A stretch of 64,000 bases of DNA. Origin: Streptomyces radiopugnans (GTDB lineage Bacteria; Actinomycetota; Actinomycetes; Streptomycetales; Streptomycetaceae). Below, in pieces: positions 1-7,350 of this stretch; the stretch's first letter is position 1; the number at the start of each line of letters is the position of its first letter. The stretch lies in contig NZ_FOET01000010.1 in the NCBI RefSeq assembly GCF_900110735.1, positions 62,001-126,000 on the forward strand. Direction: 5' to 3'. A model generated the notes under the pieces. The model saw only the letters and a program-made list of their open reading frames with translations, did not search any database and was not told the origin of the DNA. A program made the position numbers and the translations under genes.

Positions 1-776
1 TCCTCTCCCTGGTGCCGGTCGCCGTCGCCGCCTACGCGGCCTCCTGGGCCGGCTGGTTCGCGAGCCGGGACGGCTACTTCCGCACCTGGGCGGAGGGCCG
101 CCGGGGACTGTCGCCGGAGTCGCTGCCCATCCCCTTCACGGGGCTGGAGCTGTCCCTGCCCCAGTTCGACATGACCTGGGTCCCGGCCCCGCTGCGCAGC
201 CTGTGGCACTACGAGAGCGAGGTCTACAGCTTCCACGTGGGGCTGACCTCCGAGCACACCTACCAGTCCCACCCCTGGAGCTGGCTGGTGACCGCCCGCC
301 CGGTGTCGTACTTCTACGAGTCCTCCGACAGGGGCGAGAACGGCTGCACGGCGGAGGGCGGCTGCGCCCGCGAGGTGCTCGCGCTGGGCACCCCGCTGCT
401 GTGGTGGGCGGCCTGCTTCGCGCTGCTGTACTGCCTGTACCGCTGGGCGCTGCGGCGCGACTGGCGCGCGGGCGCGATCCTGTGCGGGGTGGCGGCGGGC
501 TGGCTGCCGTGGTTCCTGTACCAGGAGCGCACGATCTTCTACTTCTACGCGGTCGTCTTCGTGCCGTTCCTGTGCCTGGCGCTGGCGATGGCGATCGGCG
601 CGCTCCTCGGGCCGCCCGGCTGCGCCGAGCGGCGGCGGGCGGTGGGCGCTGTGGGCGCGGGTGTGCTCGTGCTGCTGATCGTGTGGAACTTCGTCTACTT
701 CCACCCGCTCTACACCGGGGTGCAGATCCCCAAGGACGCCTGGCAGTCCCGTATGTGGCTGGACACCTGGATCTGA
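1..776 (+). CDS. Protein O-mannosyltransferase (PMT family), 3' part only
   Basis: The reading frame is open from the left window edge (in frame from base 3), so the start lies outside. About 257 residues remain. Aromatic, loop-rich stretches such as SLWHYESEVYSFHVGL and SHPWSWLVTARPVSYFY, followed by several hydrophobic segments and an ER/T-IFYFYAVVFVPF segment, are typical of the C-terminal half of actinobacterial dolichyl-phosphate-mannose protein mannosyltransferases. These integral membrane enzymes transfer mannose from polyprenyl-phosphate-mannose to Ser/Thr of secreted proteins during Sec export. The catalytic N-terminal Asp-Glu loop is not in the window, so the family call rests on the C-terminal pattern. 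A strong hairpin follows the stop. Confidence 0.8.
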   Translation, partial: LSLVPVAVAAYAASWAGWFASRDGYFRTWAEGRRGLSPESLPIPFTGLELSLPQFDMTWVPAPLRSLWHYESEVYSFHVGLTSEHTYQSHPWSWLVTARPVSYFYESSDRGENGCTAEGGCAREVLALGTPLLWWAACFALLYCLYRWALRRDWRAGAILCGVAAGWLPWFLYQERTIFYFYAVVFVPFLCLALAMAIGALLGPPGCAERRRAVGAVGAGVLVLLIVWNFVYFHPLYTGVQIPKDAWQSRMWLDTWI

Positions 777-831
777 TCCCGACCTCCGGGACCCGCAGGC
801 CCCGCAGCCCCGCGGACCCCGGGAAAAGCGG

Positions 832-862
832 CGCCGCCCGCCGGTGAGACCGGCGGGCGGCG
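832..862. terminator. Strong hairpin between convergent genes
   Basis: A 13-bp perfect GC stem (832-844 with 850-862) with a 5-nt loop TGAGA lies between the PMT stop and the 3' end of the minus-strand rodlin-like gene. It is placed to stop transcription from both sides. There is no long T tract, as is usual in Streptomyces. Confidence 0.75.
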
Positions 863-896
863 TTCTGAGACGTTCCGACGCGGGGCGCCGGTCGCT

Positions 897-1262
897 TCAG
901 TGCTTCTTGAAGGCGTTCTTGTTCTCGAGCTCCTGCTCGCCCTCCTGCTTCTGGCCCTGCTTGTTCTCCTGGCCCTGGCCCTGACCCTGGGCCTGCTCCT
1001 GCTTCGGAGCGACGTGGATGTCGGACTCCTTCTCGACCTTCACGATCTTCTTGACGTGGACCTCCTCCTTGGAGTTCCGCGAGCAGTCGAGGTTGTTGAT
1101 GTCGCTCGACAGGATCGGGATGTTGATGACCTCGAGGTTCGGGCAGGGCAGGATCTGCGCGTTGTTCTCGAACTTGGCCTCACCGGCGTGGGCGCTGGCG
1201 GCCCCACCCGCGAGGGCCATGGCGGCGGCGAAAGAAACGACGAGCGTCTTCTTCAGCATCAT
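897..1262 (-). CDS. Small secreted rodlin-like protein, charged Gln/Lys-rich tail (121 aa)
   Basis: The product starts with a signal peptide (MMLKKTLVVSFAAAMALAGG, cleavage likely after ASAHA) and has a mature core KFENNAQILPCPNLEVIN continuing to PILSSDINNLDC. The two Cys and the PI..DIN pattern recall the rodlin core (PC...VN..PIQDIN...C), so a surface-layer role is inferred, not shown. The last 45 residues are a low-complexity Gln/Gly/Glu/Lys tail absent from its paralogue at 1633-1872. Two ATGs stand in tandem; AAGGAG at 1273-1278 is 10 nt before the first one (1262), which I chose. The core is about 70 percent identical by eye to the neighbouring gene, indicating local duplication. It could simply be an uncharacterised secreted family. 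Confidence 0.7.
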   Translation of the reverse strand: MMLKKTLVVSFAAAMALAGGAASAHAGEAKFENNAQILPCPNLEVINIPILSSDINNLDCSRNSKEEVHVKKIVKVEKESDIHVAPKQEQAQGQGQGQENKQGQKQEGEQELENKNAFKKH

Positions 1263-1568
1263 GCTGTCTTGTCTCCTTGACGAGAGAAGGAAGGTTCCGA
1301 TGTCCCCGGCCGCCGCCGAGCGGCCGGATAACCGGTTTCCGGATTGCGGCCGCAGTTCGGCCGGCTCACCGGAAAGGCGGGAGTTGCCCCCACGTCGGCG
1401 ACATTAACCCACCGAATCCCCGATTGCGCGCTTCTGTGTTTCTGCGTGTCCTGTGGAAAGTGGCGCCGGATCATCTCCGATCGGCGCGCCACCTGGGCTT
1501 CTGTACCACCACTGCGCCAAGCGGGTGTTGTTTCGGTCTATATCCCGTGAGCGTGTCGTGGAAAGGTG
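1263..1568. other. Intergenic region upstream of the 897-1262 gene
   Basis: No convincing gene. It is less GC-rich than its surroundings and holds an imperfect inverted repeat around 1460-1492 (GTGGCGC..GATC / GATC..GCGCCAC). It must carry the minus-strand promoter for the downstream rodlin-like gene, but I cannot assign -35/-10 boxes. Confidence 0.4.
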
Positions 1569-1600
1569 AAAGGCCGCCCCGGTGTGCCGGGGCGGCCTTT
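1569..1600 (-). terminator. Rho-independent-type hairpin after the second rodlin-like gene
   Basis: A 14-bp perfect stem (1569-1582 with 1587-1600) with loop TGTG and AAA/TTT ends. Read on the minus strand it follows the stop at 1633 by about 30 nt and ends in T residues, so it is a good terminator for that gene and separates the two paralogues into independent units. Confidence 0.8.
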
Positions 1601-1632
1601 CGGAGTGCTGTGCCGGTGGTCCGGTCGGCTCC

Positions 1633-1872
1633 TCAGTCCCTGAAGGACTTGTAGGAGGCAACCTTCTTCGACTCCACGTAGGTGACCGAGCAGTCGAGGT
1701 TGTTGATGTCCGCCGACGCGATCGGGACGTTCAGCAGCTCCAGGTTGACGCAGGGGAGGATCTGCGCGTTGTTCTGGAACTTCGGGCCGTCTCCGGCGTG
1801 GGAGACGCCGGCCCCGCCGATCACCAGGGCGGTGGCGGAAAGCGCGACGGCGGCGGTCCGCTTCATCTTCAT
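1633..1872 (-). CDS. Small secreted rodlin-like protein (79 aa)
   Basis: Signal peptide MKMKRTAAVALSATALVIGG with cleavage after VSHA, then a mature part of about 54 residues: KFQNNAQILPCVNLELLNVP, IASADINNLDC, and a short Lys/Ser tail. It shares NNAQILPC.NLE..N.PI...DINNLDC with the product of 897-1262. GGAGG eight nt before the ATG at 1872 decides the start; an upstream in-frame ATG at 1905 has no such signal. The two invariant Cys probably form a disulfide after export. The rodlin resemblance is a motif-level guess. Small, secreted and AT-poorer leader region suggest a developmentally expressed surface protein, which is inference. Confidence 0.7.
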   Translation of the reverse strand: MKMKRTAAVALSATALVIGGAGVSHAGDGPKFQNNAQILPCVNLELLNVPIASADINNLDCSVTYVESKKVASYKSFRD

Positions 1873-2370
1873 GGCATGTACCTCCAATGTACGAAGCCGC
1901 TTCACGGGCTTGCATGCGTAATGCTAGGAACTAGCGAGCCGAGTACACCGTAAGCCTTGCCGCGCGCCGCGCGACTCTTTTCTGCTCCATACGTGTCACG
2001 GGCCCGCGCCGCCGGCTGCGGCGCGGGCCCGTGACGTTAATTGCCGGAAGGAGGATCGGCCTTCTGCTTCGCAGTGACAACGACGGTGAGGGGCGATGGT
2101 TGTGCTTCCGGAAGAGTGAAAGAAGTGATACCGGGTGCATGAGCGGGTAATCGGAGCCTCTTTCCGCCATTCATCTTCCGAAAAACATACTAATCATTCC
2201 CGTGGTGGAGCCCGTGGTGGAGGGGAAAGCCGCGCGGCCGTTTTGCGGAGCCCCGCCGGGCTCCGGCCCGGACGCCTGGCCCCGGTCCGCGCCGCCCGTG
2301 TGCTCTAGGGTTCTTCGCACGGGTCCCCGGCGGTGTCGGTCCGGGGCAGGGGCGGAGATTCGGGAGACTC
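1873..2370. other. About 500-bp gene-free region
   Basis: I see no gene here. The minus-strand frame at 1931-2170 spans the big hairpin and lacks a ribosome binding site. The left part must hold the promoter of the 1872 gene; the right part must hold that of the PBP gene (a TAGGGT box lies at 2306-2311, with no clear -35). The main structure is the hairpin at 1995-2035. Confidence 0.5.
1995..2035. terminator. 18-bp perfect hairpin without an obvious upstream gene
   Basis: Arms 1995-2012 and 2018-2035 pair perfectly (18 bp) around loop CGGCT; the outer flank after the 3' arm is GTTAATT. It looks like a terminator, but no gene on either strand ends next to it. It may end a small RNA or insulate the divergent promoters. 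Confidence 0.6.
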
Positions 2371-4026
2371 ATGCGTGACGGTCGGAAGGTGGCGGTGATC
2401 GGAGCGGTCTTCACCGCCGTGGTCGGAGCCGCCGGGTTCGGGGCGTACACCCTGATCGGCGACAGCGGCGCAGCCGGCGGCGAGGGCAGGCAGGACGTGG
2501 CCTTCTCCGACGGCAGGGCCGGTGAACCGGCGGTCGAGACGGGCCCGCCCTCACCGGAGGAGGTCCGCGAGACCGCCGGGAGGTTCCTGAGGGCGTGGCA
2601 GGAGGGGAAGGCCGACGAGGCCGCCGCGCTGACCGACGACGAGGCCGCGGCCGCCGAGGCCCTGACCGGCTTCCGCAAGGACGTCCGGGCCTCGGGCGTG
2701 CGCCTGGAACCGGGCGCCGCCGCGGGCGCCGACGTCCCGTTCACGGTGACGGCCGAGGTGGAGTACGACAAGGGGGAGAGACCCGCCACCTGGACGTACG
2801 AGTCGGAGCTGACGGTCGTACGGGACGACCGGAGCGGCGAGCCCGTCGTCGACTGGGAGGCGTCCGTCCTCCACCCCGCGCTCACCGATGGCCAGAAGCT
2901 GGAGACCGCCGAGGCCGGGGCCCCGCCCATCAAGGCCCTGGACCGCAACGGCGCCGAGCTGACGGCCGAGGCGCACCCCGAACTGGCCGCGATCCTGGCC
3001 GACCTGCGCAAGCGCTTCGGGGACAGGACCGACGGGAAGCCCGGTTACGAGACCCGGATCGTCGACGCCGCCGGCAAGGAGGTCAAGACCCTCAAGCGGC
3101 TCAGCAAGGGCACCCCGGGCGAGCTGAGGACCACGCTGGACGCCAAGGTGCAGAAGGCCGCCGTCCAGGCCATCGCGGGCAAGCCCAAGGCGTCGGTCGT
3201 CGCGCTGAAGGCCGGCACCGGCGAGATCCTGGCCGTCGCCAACACCCCGGCGGACGGCTTCAACACCGCCTTCAAGGGCTCCCTCGCCCCCGGCTCCACG
3301 ATGAAGGTCGTCACCGCGTCGATGCTCATCGAGAAGGGCCTGGCCTCCAGCGCCAAGCAGCACCCCTGCCCGAAGTACTTCACGCACGGCGGCTGGAGGT
3401 TCCAGAACCTCGACAAGTTCGAGATCAACGGCGGCACCTTCGCCCAGTCCTTCGCCGCCTCCTGCAACACCGCCTTCATCAGCCAGGCCGGCGAGCTGTC
3501 GGACGACGACCTCACCAAGCAGGCCCGCGACGTCTTCGGCATCGGGCTGAACTGGCAGGTCGGCACCGCCACCTTCGACGGCTCGGTGCCCGTGCAGTCC
3601 GACGCGCAGATGGCCGCCTCGCTGATCGGGCAGGGCGGGGTCCGGGCGAACCCGCTGATCATGGCCTCGGTGTCGGCGACGGTGAAGAGCGGCGTCTTCC
3701 GCCAGCCGTACATCGTCTCGCCCGAGGTGGACGGCCGCACCCTGGCCAAGGCCCCGCGCACCCTCTCCCCGGCCGTCGCCCAGGAGCTGCGCTCGCTGAT
3801 GCGGCTGACGGCCACCAGCGGCTCGGCGGCCGAGGCGATGGCCGGCGCCACCGGCGACTTCGGGGCCAAGACGGGCTCGGCCGAGGTGGACGGCCAGAAG
3901 AAGCCCAACGCCTGGTTCACCGCCTACCGGGGCGACATCGCCGCGGCGGCGGTCGTCCCGGCCTCCGGCCACGGCGGCAAGAACGCGGGCCCGGTCGTCC
4001 GCCAGGTGCTCGACTCCGTCGGCTGA
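2371..4026 (+). CDS. Penicillin-binding transpeptidase with N-terminal NTF2-like (MecA_N) domain
   Basis: A 551-residue, single-pass membrane protein with an N-terminal anchor at about residues 8-28, so its catalytic part is extracytoplasmic. Residues about 55-160 form an NTF2-like MecA_N domain (EVRETAGRFLRAWQEGK...), followed by a dimerisation-type segment and a transpeptidase domain from about 250. All three penicilloyl-transferase motifs are present: S309-T-M-K312, S364-C-N366 and K500-T-G502. It should cross-link peptidoglycan peptides; this soluble-type PBP class is common in Streptomyces and is often tied to differentiation or wall stress. It is shorter than class B PBPs that carry PASTA domains. 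The ATG at 2371 follows a GGGAGA ribosome site. Confidence 0.9.
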   Translation: MRDGRKVAVIGAVFTAVVGAAGFGAYTLIGDSGAAGGEGRQDVAFSDGRAGEPAVETGPPSPEEVRETAGRFLRAWQEGKADEAAALTDDEAAAAEALTGFRKDVRASGVRLEPGAAAGADVPFTVTAEVEYDKGERPATWTYESELTVVRDDRSGEPVVDWEASVLHPALTDGQKLETAEAGAPPIKALDRNGAELTAEAHPELAAILADLRKRFGDRTDGKPGYETRIVDAAGKEVKTLKRLSKGTPGELRTTLDAKVQKAAVQAIAGKPKASVVALKAGTGEILAVANTPADGFNTAFKGSLAPGSTMKVVTASMLIEKGLASSAKQHPCPKYFTHGGWRFQNLDKFEINGGTFAQSFAASCNTAFISQAGELSDDDLTKQARDVFGIGLNWQVGTATFDGSVPVQSDAQMAASLIGQGGVRANPLIMASVSATVKSGVFRQPYIVSPEVDGRTLAKAPRTLSPAVAQELRSLMRLTATSGSAAEAMAGATGDFGAKTGSAEVDGQKKPNAWFTAYRGDIAAAAVVPASGHGGKNAGPVVRQVLDSVG

Positions 4027-4054
4027 CCCCGCCCCGGGCGGCCCCCCGGACTCC

Positions 4055-4091
4055 GTACGGCCCGCGCGAGACGGCATCGCGCGGGCCGTAC
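4055..4091 (+). terminator. Terminator after the PBP gene
   Basis: A 15-bp perfect stem (4055-4069 with 4077-4091) and a 7-nt loop lie 29 nt beyond the PBP stop codon. Confidence 0.75.
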
Positions 4092-4321
4092 CCGCTGTGC
4101 GGAGGAGGTCGGCGCCGGCGCGGTGCGGTGACCGGGCGGAGCGGAGGCGTACGCGGGAGCGGGGGCGCCTCGGCCCGGCCGGGCGCGCCCCACCGGGATC
4201 GCGCTGCGTGAACTCTCTGTGACGAACATCTCCCCGTAGCCGTTGCGGAACGATACGGTACGGCCCTGAAACGCAAGACCGACGCCGCGAGAGAAGGCGG
4301 CTTCGGAAGAAGGGGGGACCC

Positions 4322-4972
4322 GTGCCCACTGACTACGCGTGCCAGGCGGCGGCCGAGCAGGCCGCCCGCGGCATCGCGCCCGTACGGGCGCTTCTGCTGC
4401 CGGCCCAGCGATCCGCCCCGGCGCAGCAGGAGGAGGTCTCGGTCGTCATCCGGTCGTTCCTGGGCCCCGACGCGGCCGGCAGGCCGCCCGCGCCCGACGA
4501 CTCCGCGCCGCGCGTCGAGCCCGTCAGCGCTCCCATGGGCGCCGCGGTCCTGCTGAGCTTCCTCGACGGGCTGCGGGCGGACCTGAGCGGTGCGCTGGTC
4601 GACTGGTACTCCTCGATCCCCGCACAGCTCCCCGTGACGCTCGGCGCACCGGGCGCGGAGTCGCCGGGGCAGAGCCCGGCGCGGCTGCCCAACGGCTGGC
4701 AGTCCCTGGCCGACCTGCAGAGCAACGCCCAGGACGTGCTGACCGTCCTGGCGAGCCGGCCGCGCGACGGACAGCAGGTCGGCCCCGCCGAGCTGAGCTG
4801 GCGGCTGGCCCTGCTGGAGGACGTGTTCTCCGGGGCGCTGCGCCGGATGGGCATTCCGGACCAGCCGGCGGCGGACTGCGCCGCCGAGCTGACGGCCGCC
4901 ACCGGCTCGCTGTTCGGCCTCAACCGGCCGACCCCGCGCTCGGCCCCGGCCCAGCACAGCCCGTCGTACTGA
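4322..4972 (+). CDS. Conserved-looking protein of unknown function (216 aa)
   Basis: I do not recognise this family. The GTG start follows a GGGGGGA ribosome site. There is no signal peptide and no membrane segment; the protein is Ala/Pro/Leu-rich with predicted helices (for example VLLSFLDGLRADLSGALVDWY and LADLQSNAQDVLTVL) and a disordered Pro/Ser C-terminus. Codon use matches its neighbours, so it is a real gene. It stands alone between the PBP and the ABC-F gene with 295 bp upstream, so it probably has its own promoter. Confidence 0.65.
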   Translation: MPTDYACQAAAEQAARGIAPVRALLLPAQRSAPAQQEEVSVVIRSFLGPDAAGRPPAPDDSAPRVEPVSAPMGAAVLLSFLDGLRADLSGALVDWYSSIPAQLPVTLGAPGAESPGQSPARLPNGWQSLADLQSNAQDVLTVLASRPRDGQQVGPAELSWRLALLEDVFSGALRRMGIPDQPAADCAAELTAATGSLFGLNRPTPRSAPAQHSPSY

Positions 4973-5056
4973 GCTGGGGGCCGGAAGGGCGGTCCCGGCG
5001 CGGGCGGCGGCGGGCCCTCGCCGACCCGGGCCGTGAACGCCGCCCGCGCCCGCGGC

Positions 5057-5100
5057 GGGCCCGTGGCGGCGTCCGCGGTGGCGCGGGGCCCGTGGCGGCG
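5057..5100. repeat. 15-bp direct repeat upstream of the ABC-F gene
   Basis: GGGCCCGTGGCGGCG occurs at 5057-5071 and again at 5086-5100, 29 bp apart, in the leader region of the ABC-F gene. A TAGGCT box (5161-5166) could be the -10 element, which would put the repeats upstream of the promoter. Confidence 0.5.
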
Positions 5101-5228
5101 CCGTGGCCGGCGGGGCGGTCGCCCCAGGGCGGGCATGAGCACGTGCGCCCGGACGGCGACTAGGCTGAGAGGCTGACCAGCCCACCCGAAGACCACACCA
5201 GCCCGGCGTGCCGGGCAGCGGGAGCCCC

Positions 5229-7085
5229 ATGGCCACGAACCTCGTCAATCTGGAAGCCGTCGGCAAGGTGTACGGCACCCGTGCGCTGCTCGACGGCGTC
5301 TCCCTCGGCGTCAGCGAGGGAGACCGGATCGGCGTCGTCGGGCGCAACGGCGACGGCAAGACCACCCTCGTCCGTATCCTGGCGAAGCTGGAGCCCGCCG
5401 ACGACGGCCGGGTCACCCACGCCGGCGGGCTGCGGCTGGGAGTGCTCACCCAGCACGACTCGCTCGACCCGGCCGCCACCGTCCGGCACGAGGTCATCGG
5501 CGACATGGCCGACCACGAGTGGGCCGGGAACGCCCGCATCCGCGACATCCTCACCGGGCTCTTCGGCGGACTGGACCTGCCGGGCTTCCCGCAGGGGCTG
5601 GACACCGTCATCGGCCCGCTGTCCGGCGGCGAGCGGCGGCGCATCGCACTGGCGAAACTGCTCATCGCCGAGCAGGACCTGATCGTGCTGGACGAGCCCA
5701 CCAACCACCTCGACGTCGAGGGCATCGCCTGGCTCGCCGGGCATCTGCGCACCCGGCGCTCGGCGCTGGTCTGCGTCACCCACGACCGCTGGTTCCTGGA
5801 CCAGGTGTGCACGCGGATGTGGGACGTGCAGCGCGGCACCGTCCACGAGTACGAGGGCGGCTACAGCGACTACGTCTTCGCCCGCGCCGAGCGCGAGCGC
5901 ATCGCGGCCACCGAGGAGGCCAAGCGGCAGAACCTGGTCCGCAAGGAGCTGGCCTGGCTGCGGCGCGGCGCCCCCGCCCGCACCAGCAAGCCCCGCTTCC
6001 GGGTCGAGGCCGCCAACGAGCTGATCGCCGACGTGCCGCCGCCGCGCGACAGCGCCGAGCTGATGAAGTTCGCCAACTCCCGGCTGGGCAGGACCGTCAT
6101 GGACCTGGAGGACGTGACCGTCCAGGCCGGGCCCAAGGTGCTGCTCAAGCACCTGACCTGGCAGCTCGGACCCGGCGACCGGATCGGCCTGGCCGGTGTC
6201 AACGGCGCCGGCAAGACCTCGCTGCTGCGCGCGATGGCGGACGCGGCGTACAGCGGCGGCGAGAAGCAGCCGGCGGCCGGCCGGATCAAGGTGGGCAGGA
6301 CGGTGCGGCTGGCCTACCTCTCCCAGGAGGTCGCCGAACTCGACCCCGCCTGGCGCGTGCTGGAGGCCGTGGAGCGGGTGCGCTCGCGCGTGGACCTGGG
6401 CAAGGGGCGCGAGATGAGCGCCTCCCAGCTGTGCGAGCGCTTCGGCTTCGGCAAGGAGAAGCAGTGGACGCCCGTCGGAGACCTCTCCGGCGGTGAGCGC
6501 CGCAGGCTCCAGCTGCTGCGGCTGCTGATGGACGAGCCGAACGTGCTGTTCCTGGACGAGCCGACCAACGACCTGGACATCGAGACCCTGACCCAGCTGG
6601 AGGACCTGCTCGACGGCTGGCCCGGCTCGCTGGTCGTCATCTCCCACGACCGCTACTTCATCGAGCGGACCACGGACCGGGTGTACGCGCTGCTGGGCGA
6701 CGGCACGCTGCGGATGCTGCCGCGCGGACTGGACGAGTACCTGGAGCGCCGCGAGCGGCTGCGCCGGGCCACCACCGCGCCCGGCGCCCCGGCACCGGGG
6801 ACGGCCGCCGCGGCCGCCACCGCCCCGGCGGGGCAGACCGGTTCCGCCGGTTCGGCCGGTTCAGCCAAACCCGCCGCCATCTCGCGGGCGGCGCAGAAGG
6901 AGCTGCAGCGCATCGAGCGCAGGCTGGAGCGGATCGAGGAGCGCCAGGCGGTGCTGCACGCAGAGATGGCCGAGCACGCCACCGATTTCGGGAAGGTCGC
7001 CGGGCTCGACGCCGAGTTGCGCGAACTGGCCGGTGAGCGCGATGAGTTGGAGACGCGCTGGCTGGAACTGGCCGACGGGGACTGA
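5229..7085 (+). CDS. ABC-F family ATPase (ribosome-associated, Uup/EttA-like)
   Basis: A 618-residue protein with two ABC domains and no membrane segments, the ABC-F architecture. First domain: Walker A GRNGDGKTT (about 38-46), signature LSGGERRR, Walker B DEPTNHLD. Second domain: GVNGAGKTS, LSGGERRRLQL, DEPTNDLD. The linker holds an ARTSKPRFR-type interdomain helix, and the C-terminus (about 540-618) is a coiled coil as in Uup. ABC-F proteins bind the ribosomal E site and modulate translation or give antibiotic protection. The start at 5229 (MATNLVNLE) is preferred over 5208 because GGGAGC stands just before it. No substrate or resistance role can be read from the sequence. Confidence 0.9.
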   Translation: MATNLVNLEAVGKVYGTRALLDGVSLGVSEGDRIGVVGRNGDGKTTLVRILAKLEPADDGRVTHAGGLRLGVLTQHDSLDPAATVRHEVIGDMADHEWAGNARIRDILTGLFGGLDLPGFPQGLDTVIGPLSGGERRRIALAKLLIAEQDLIVLDEPTNHLDVEGIAWLAGHLRTRRSALVCVTHDRWFLDQVCTRMWDVQRGTVHEYEGGYSDYVFARAERERIAATEEAKRQNLVRKELAWLRRGAPARTSKPRFRVEAANELIADVPPPRDSAELMKFANSRLGRTVMDLEDVTVQAGPKVLLKHLTWQLGPGDRIGLAGVNGAGKTSLLRAMADAAYSGGEKQPAAGRIKVGRTVRLAYLSQEVAELDPAWRVLEAVERVRSRVDLGKGREMSASQLCERFGFGKEKQWTPVGDLSGGERRRLQLLRLLMDEPNVLFLDEPTNDLDIETLTQLEDLLDGWPGSLVVISHDRYFIERTTDRVYALLGDGTLRMLPRGLDEYLERRERLRRATTAPGAPAPGTAAAAATAPAGQTGSAGSAGSAKPAAISRAAQKELQRIERRLERIEERQAVLHAEMAEHATDFGKVAGLDAELRELAGERDELETRWLELADGD

Positions 7086-7350
7086 CCGGGAGCGGCGGAG
7101 GCCGGCGGGGAACGGCCGGAGGCGGCCGCGCCGGACGGGTAACGGCGAGGTCGCGGGCCGGTCTCACCTGGTGGCCCGGAACGGGAACCGGAGGCGGCTT
7201 TCCGGGTGTCCGGTGATAGAAAGAATCCCCTTCCGACCGTCGGCGCCAAGGGCCGACAACAGCCGAGAAGCGGCGGGCCGTGTCCGATTCGCTCTGCCCC
7301 ACGGGGGGCGAGGGGCTGGGCAGTCGGTCCGCGCGTGAATGAGGAAACCC

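Noticed and set aside
1931-2170. 79-codon minus-strand frame
   Set aside because: Runs straight through the 18-bp hairpin at 1995-2035 and has no ribosome site or signal peptide.
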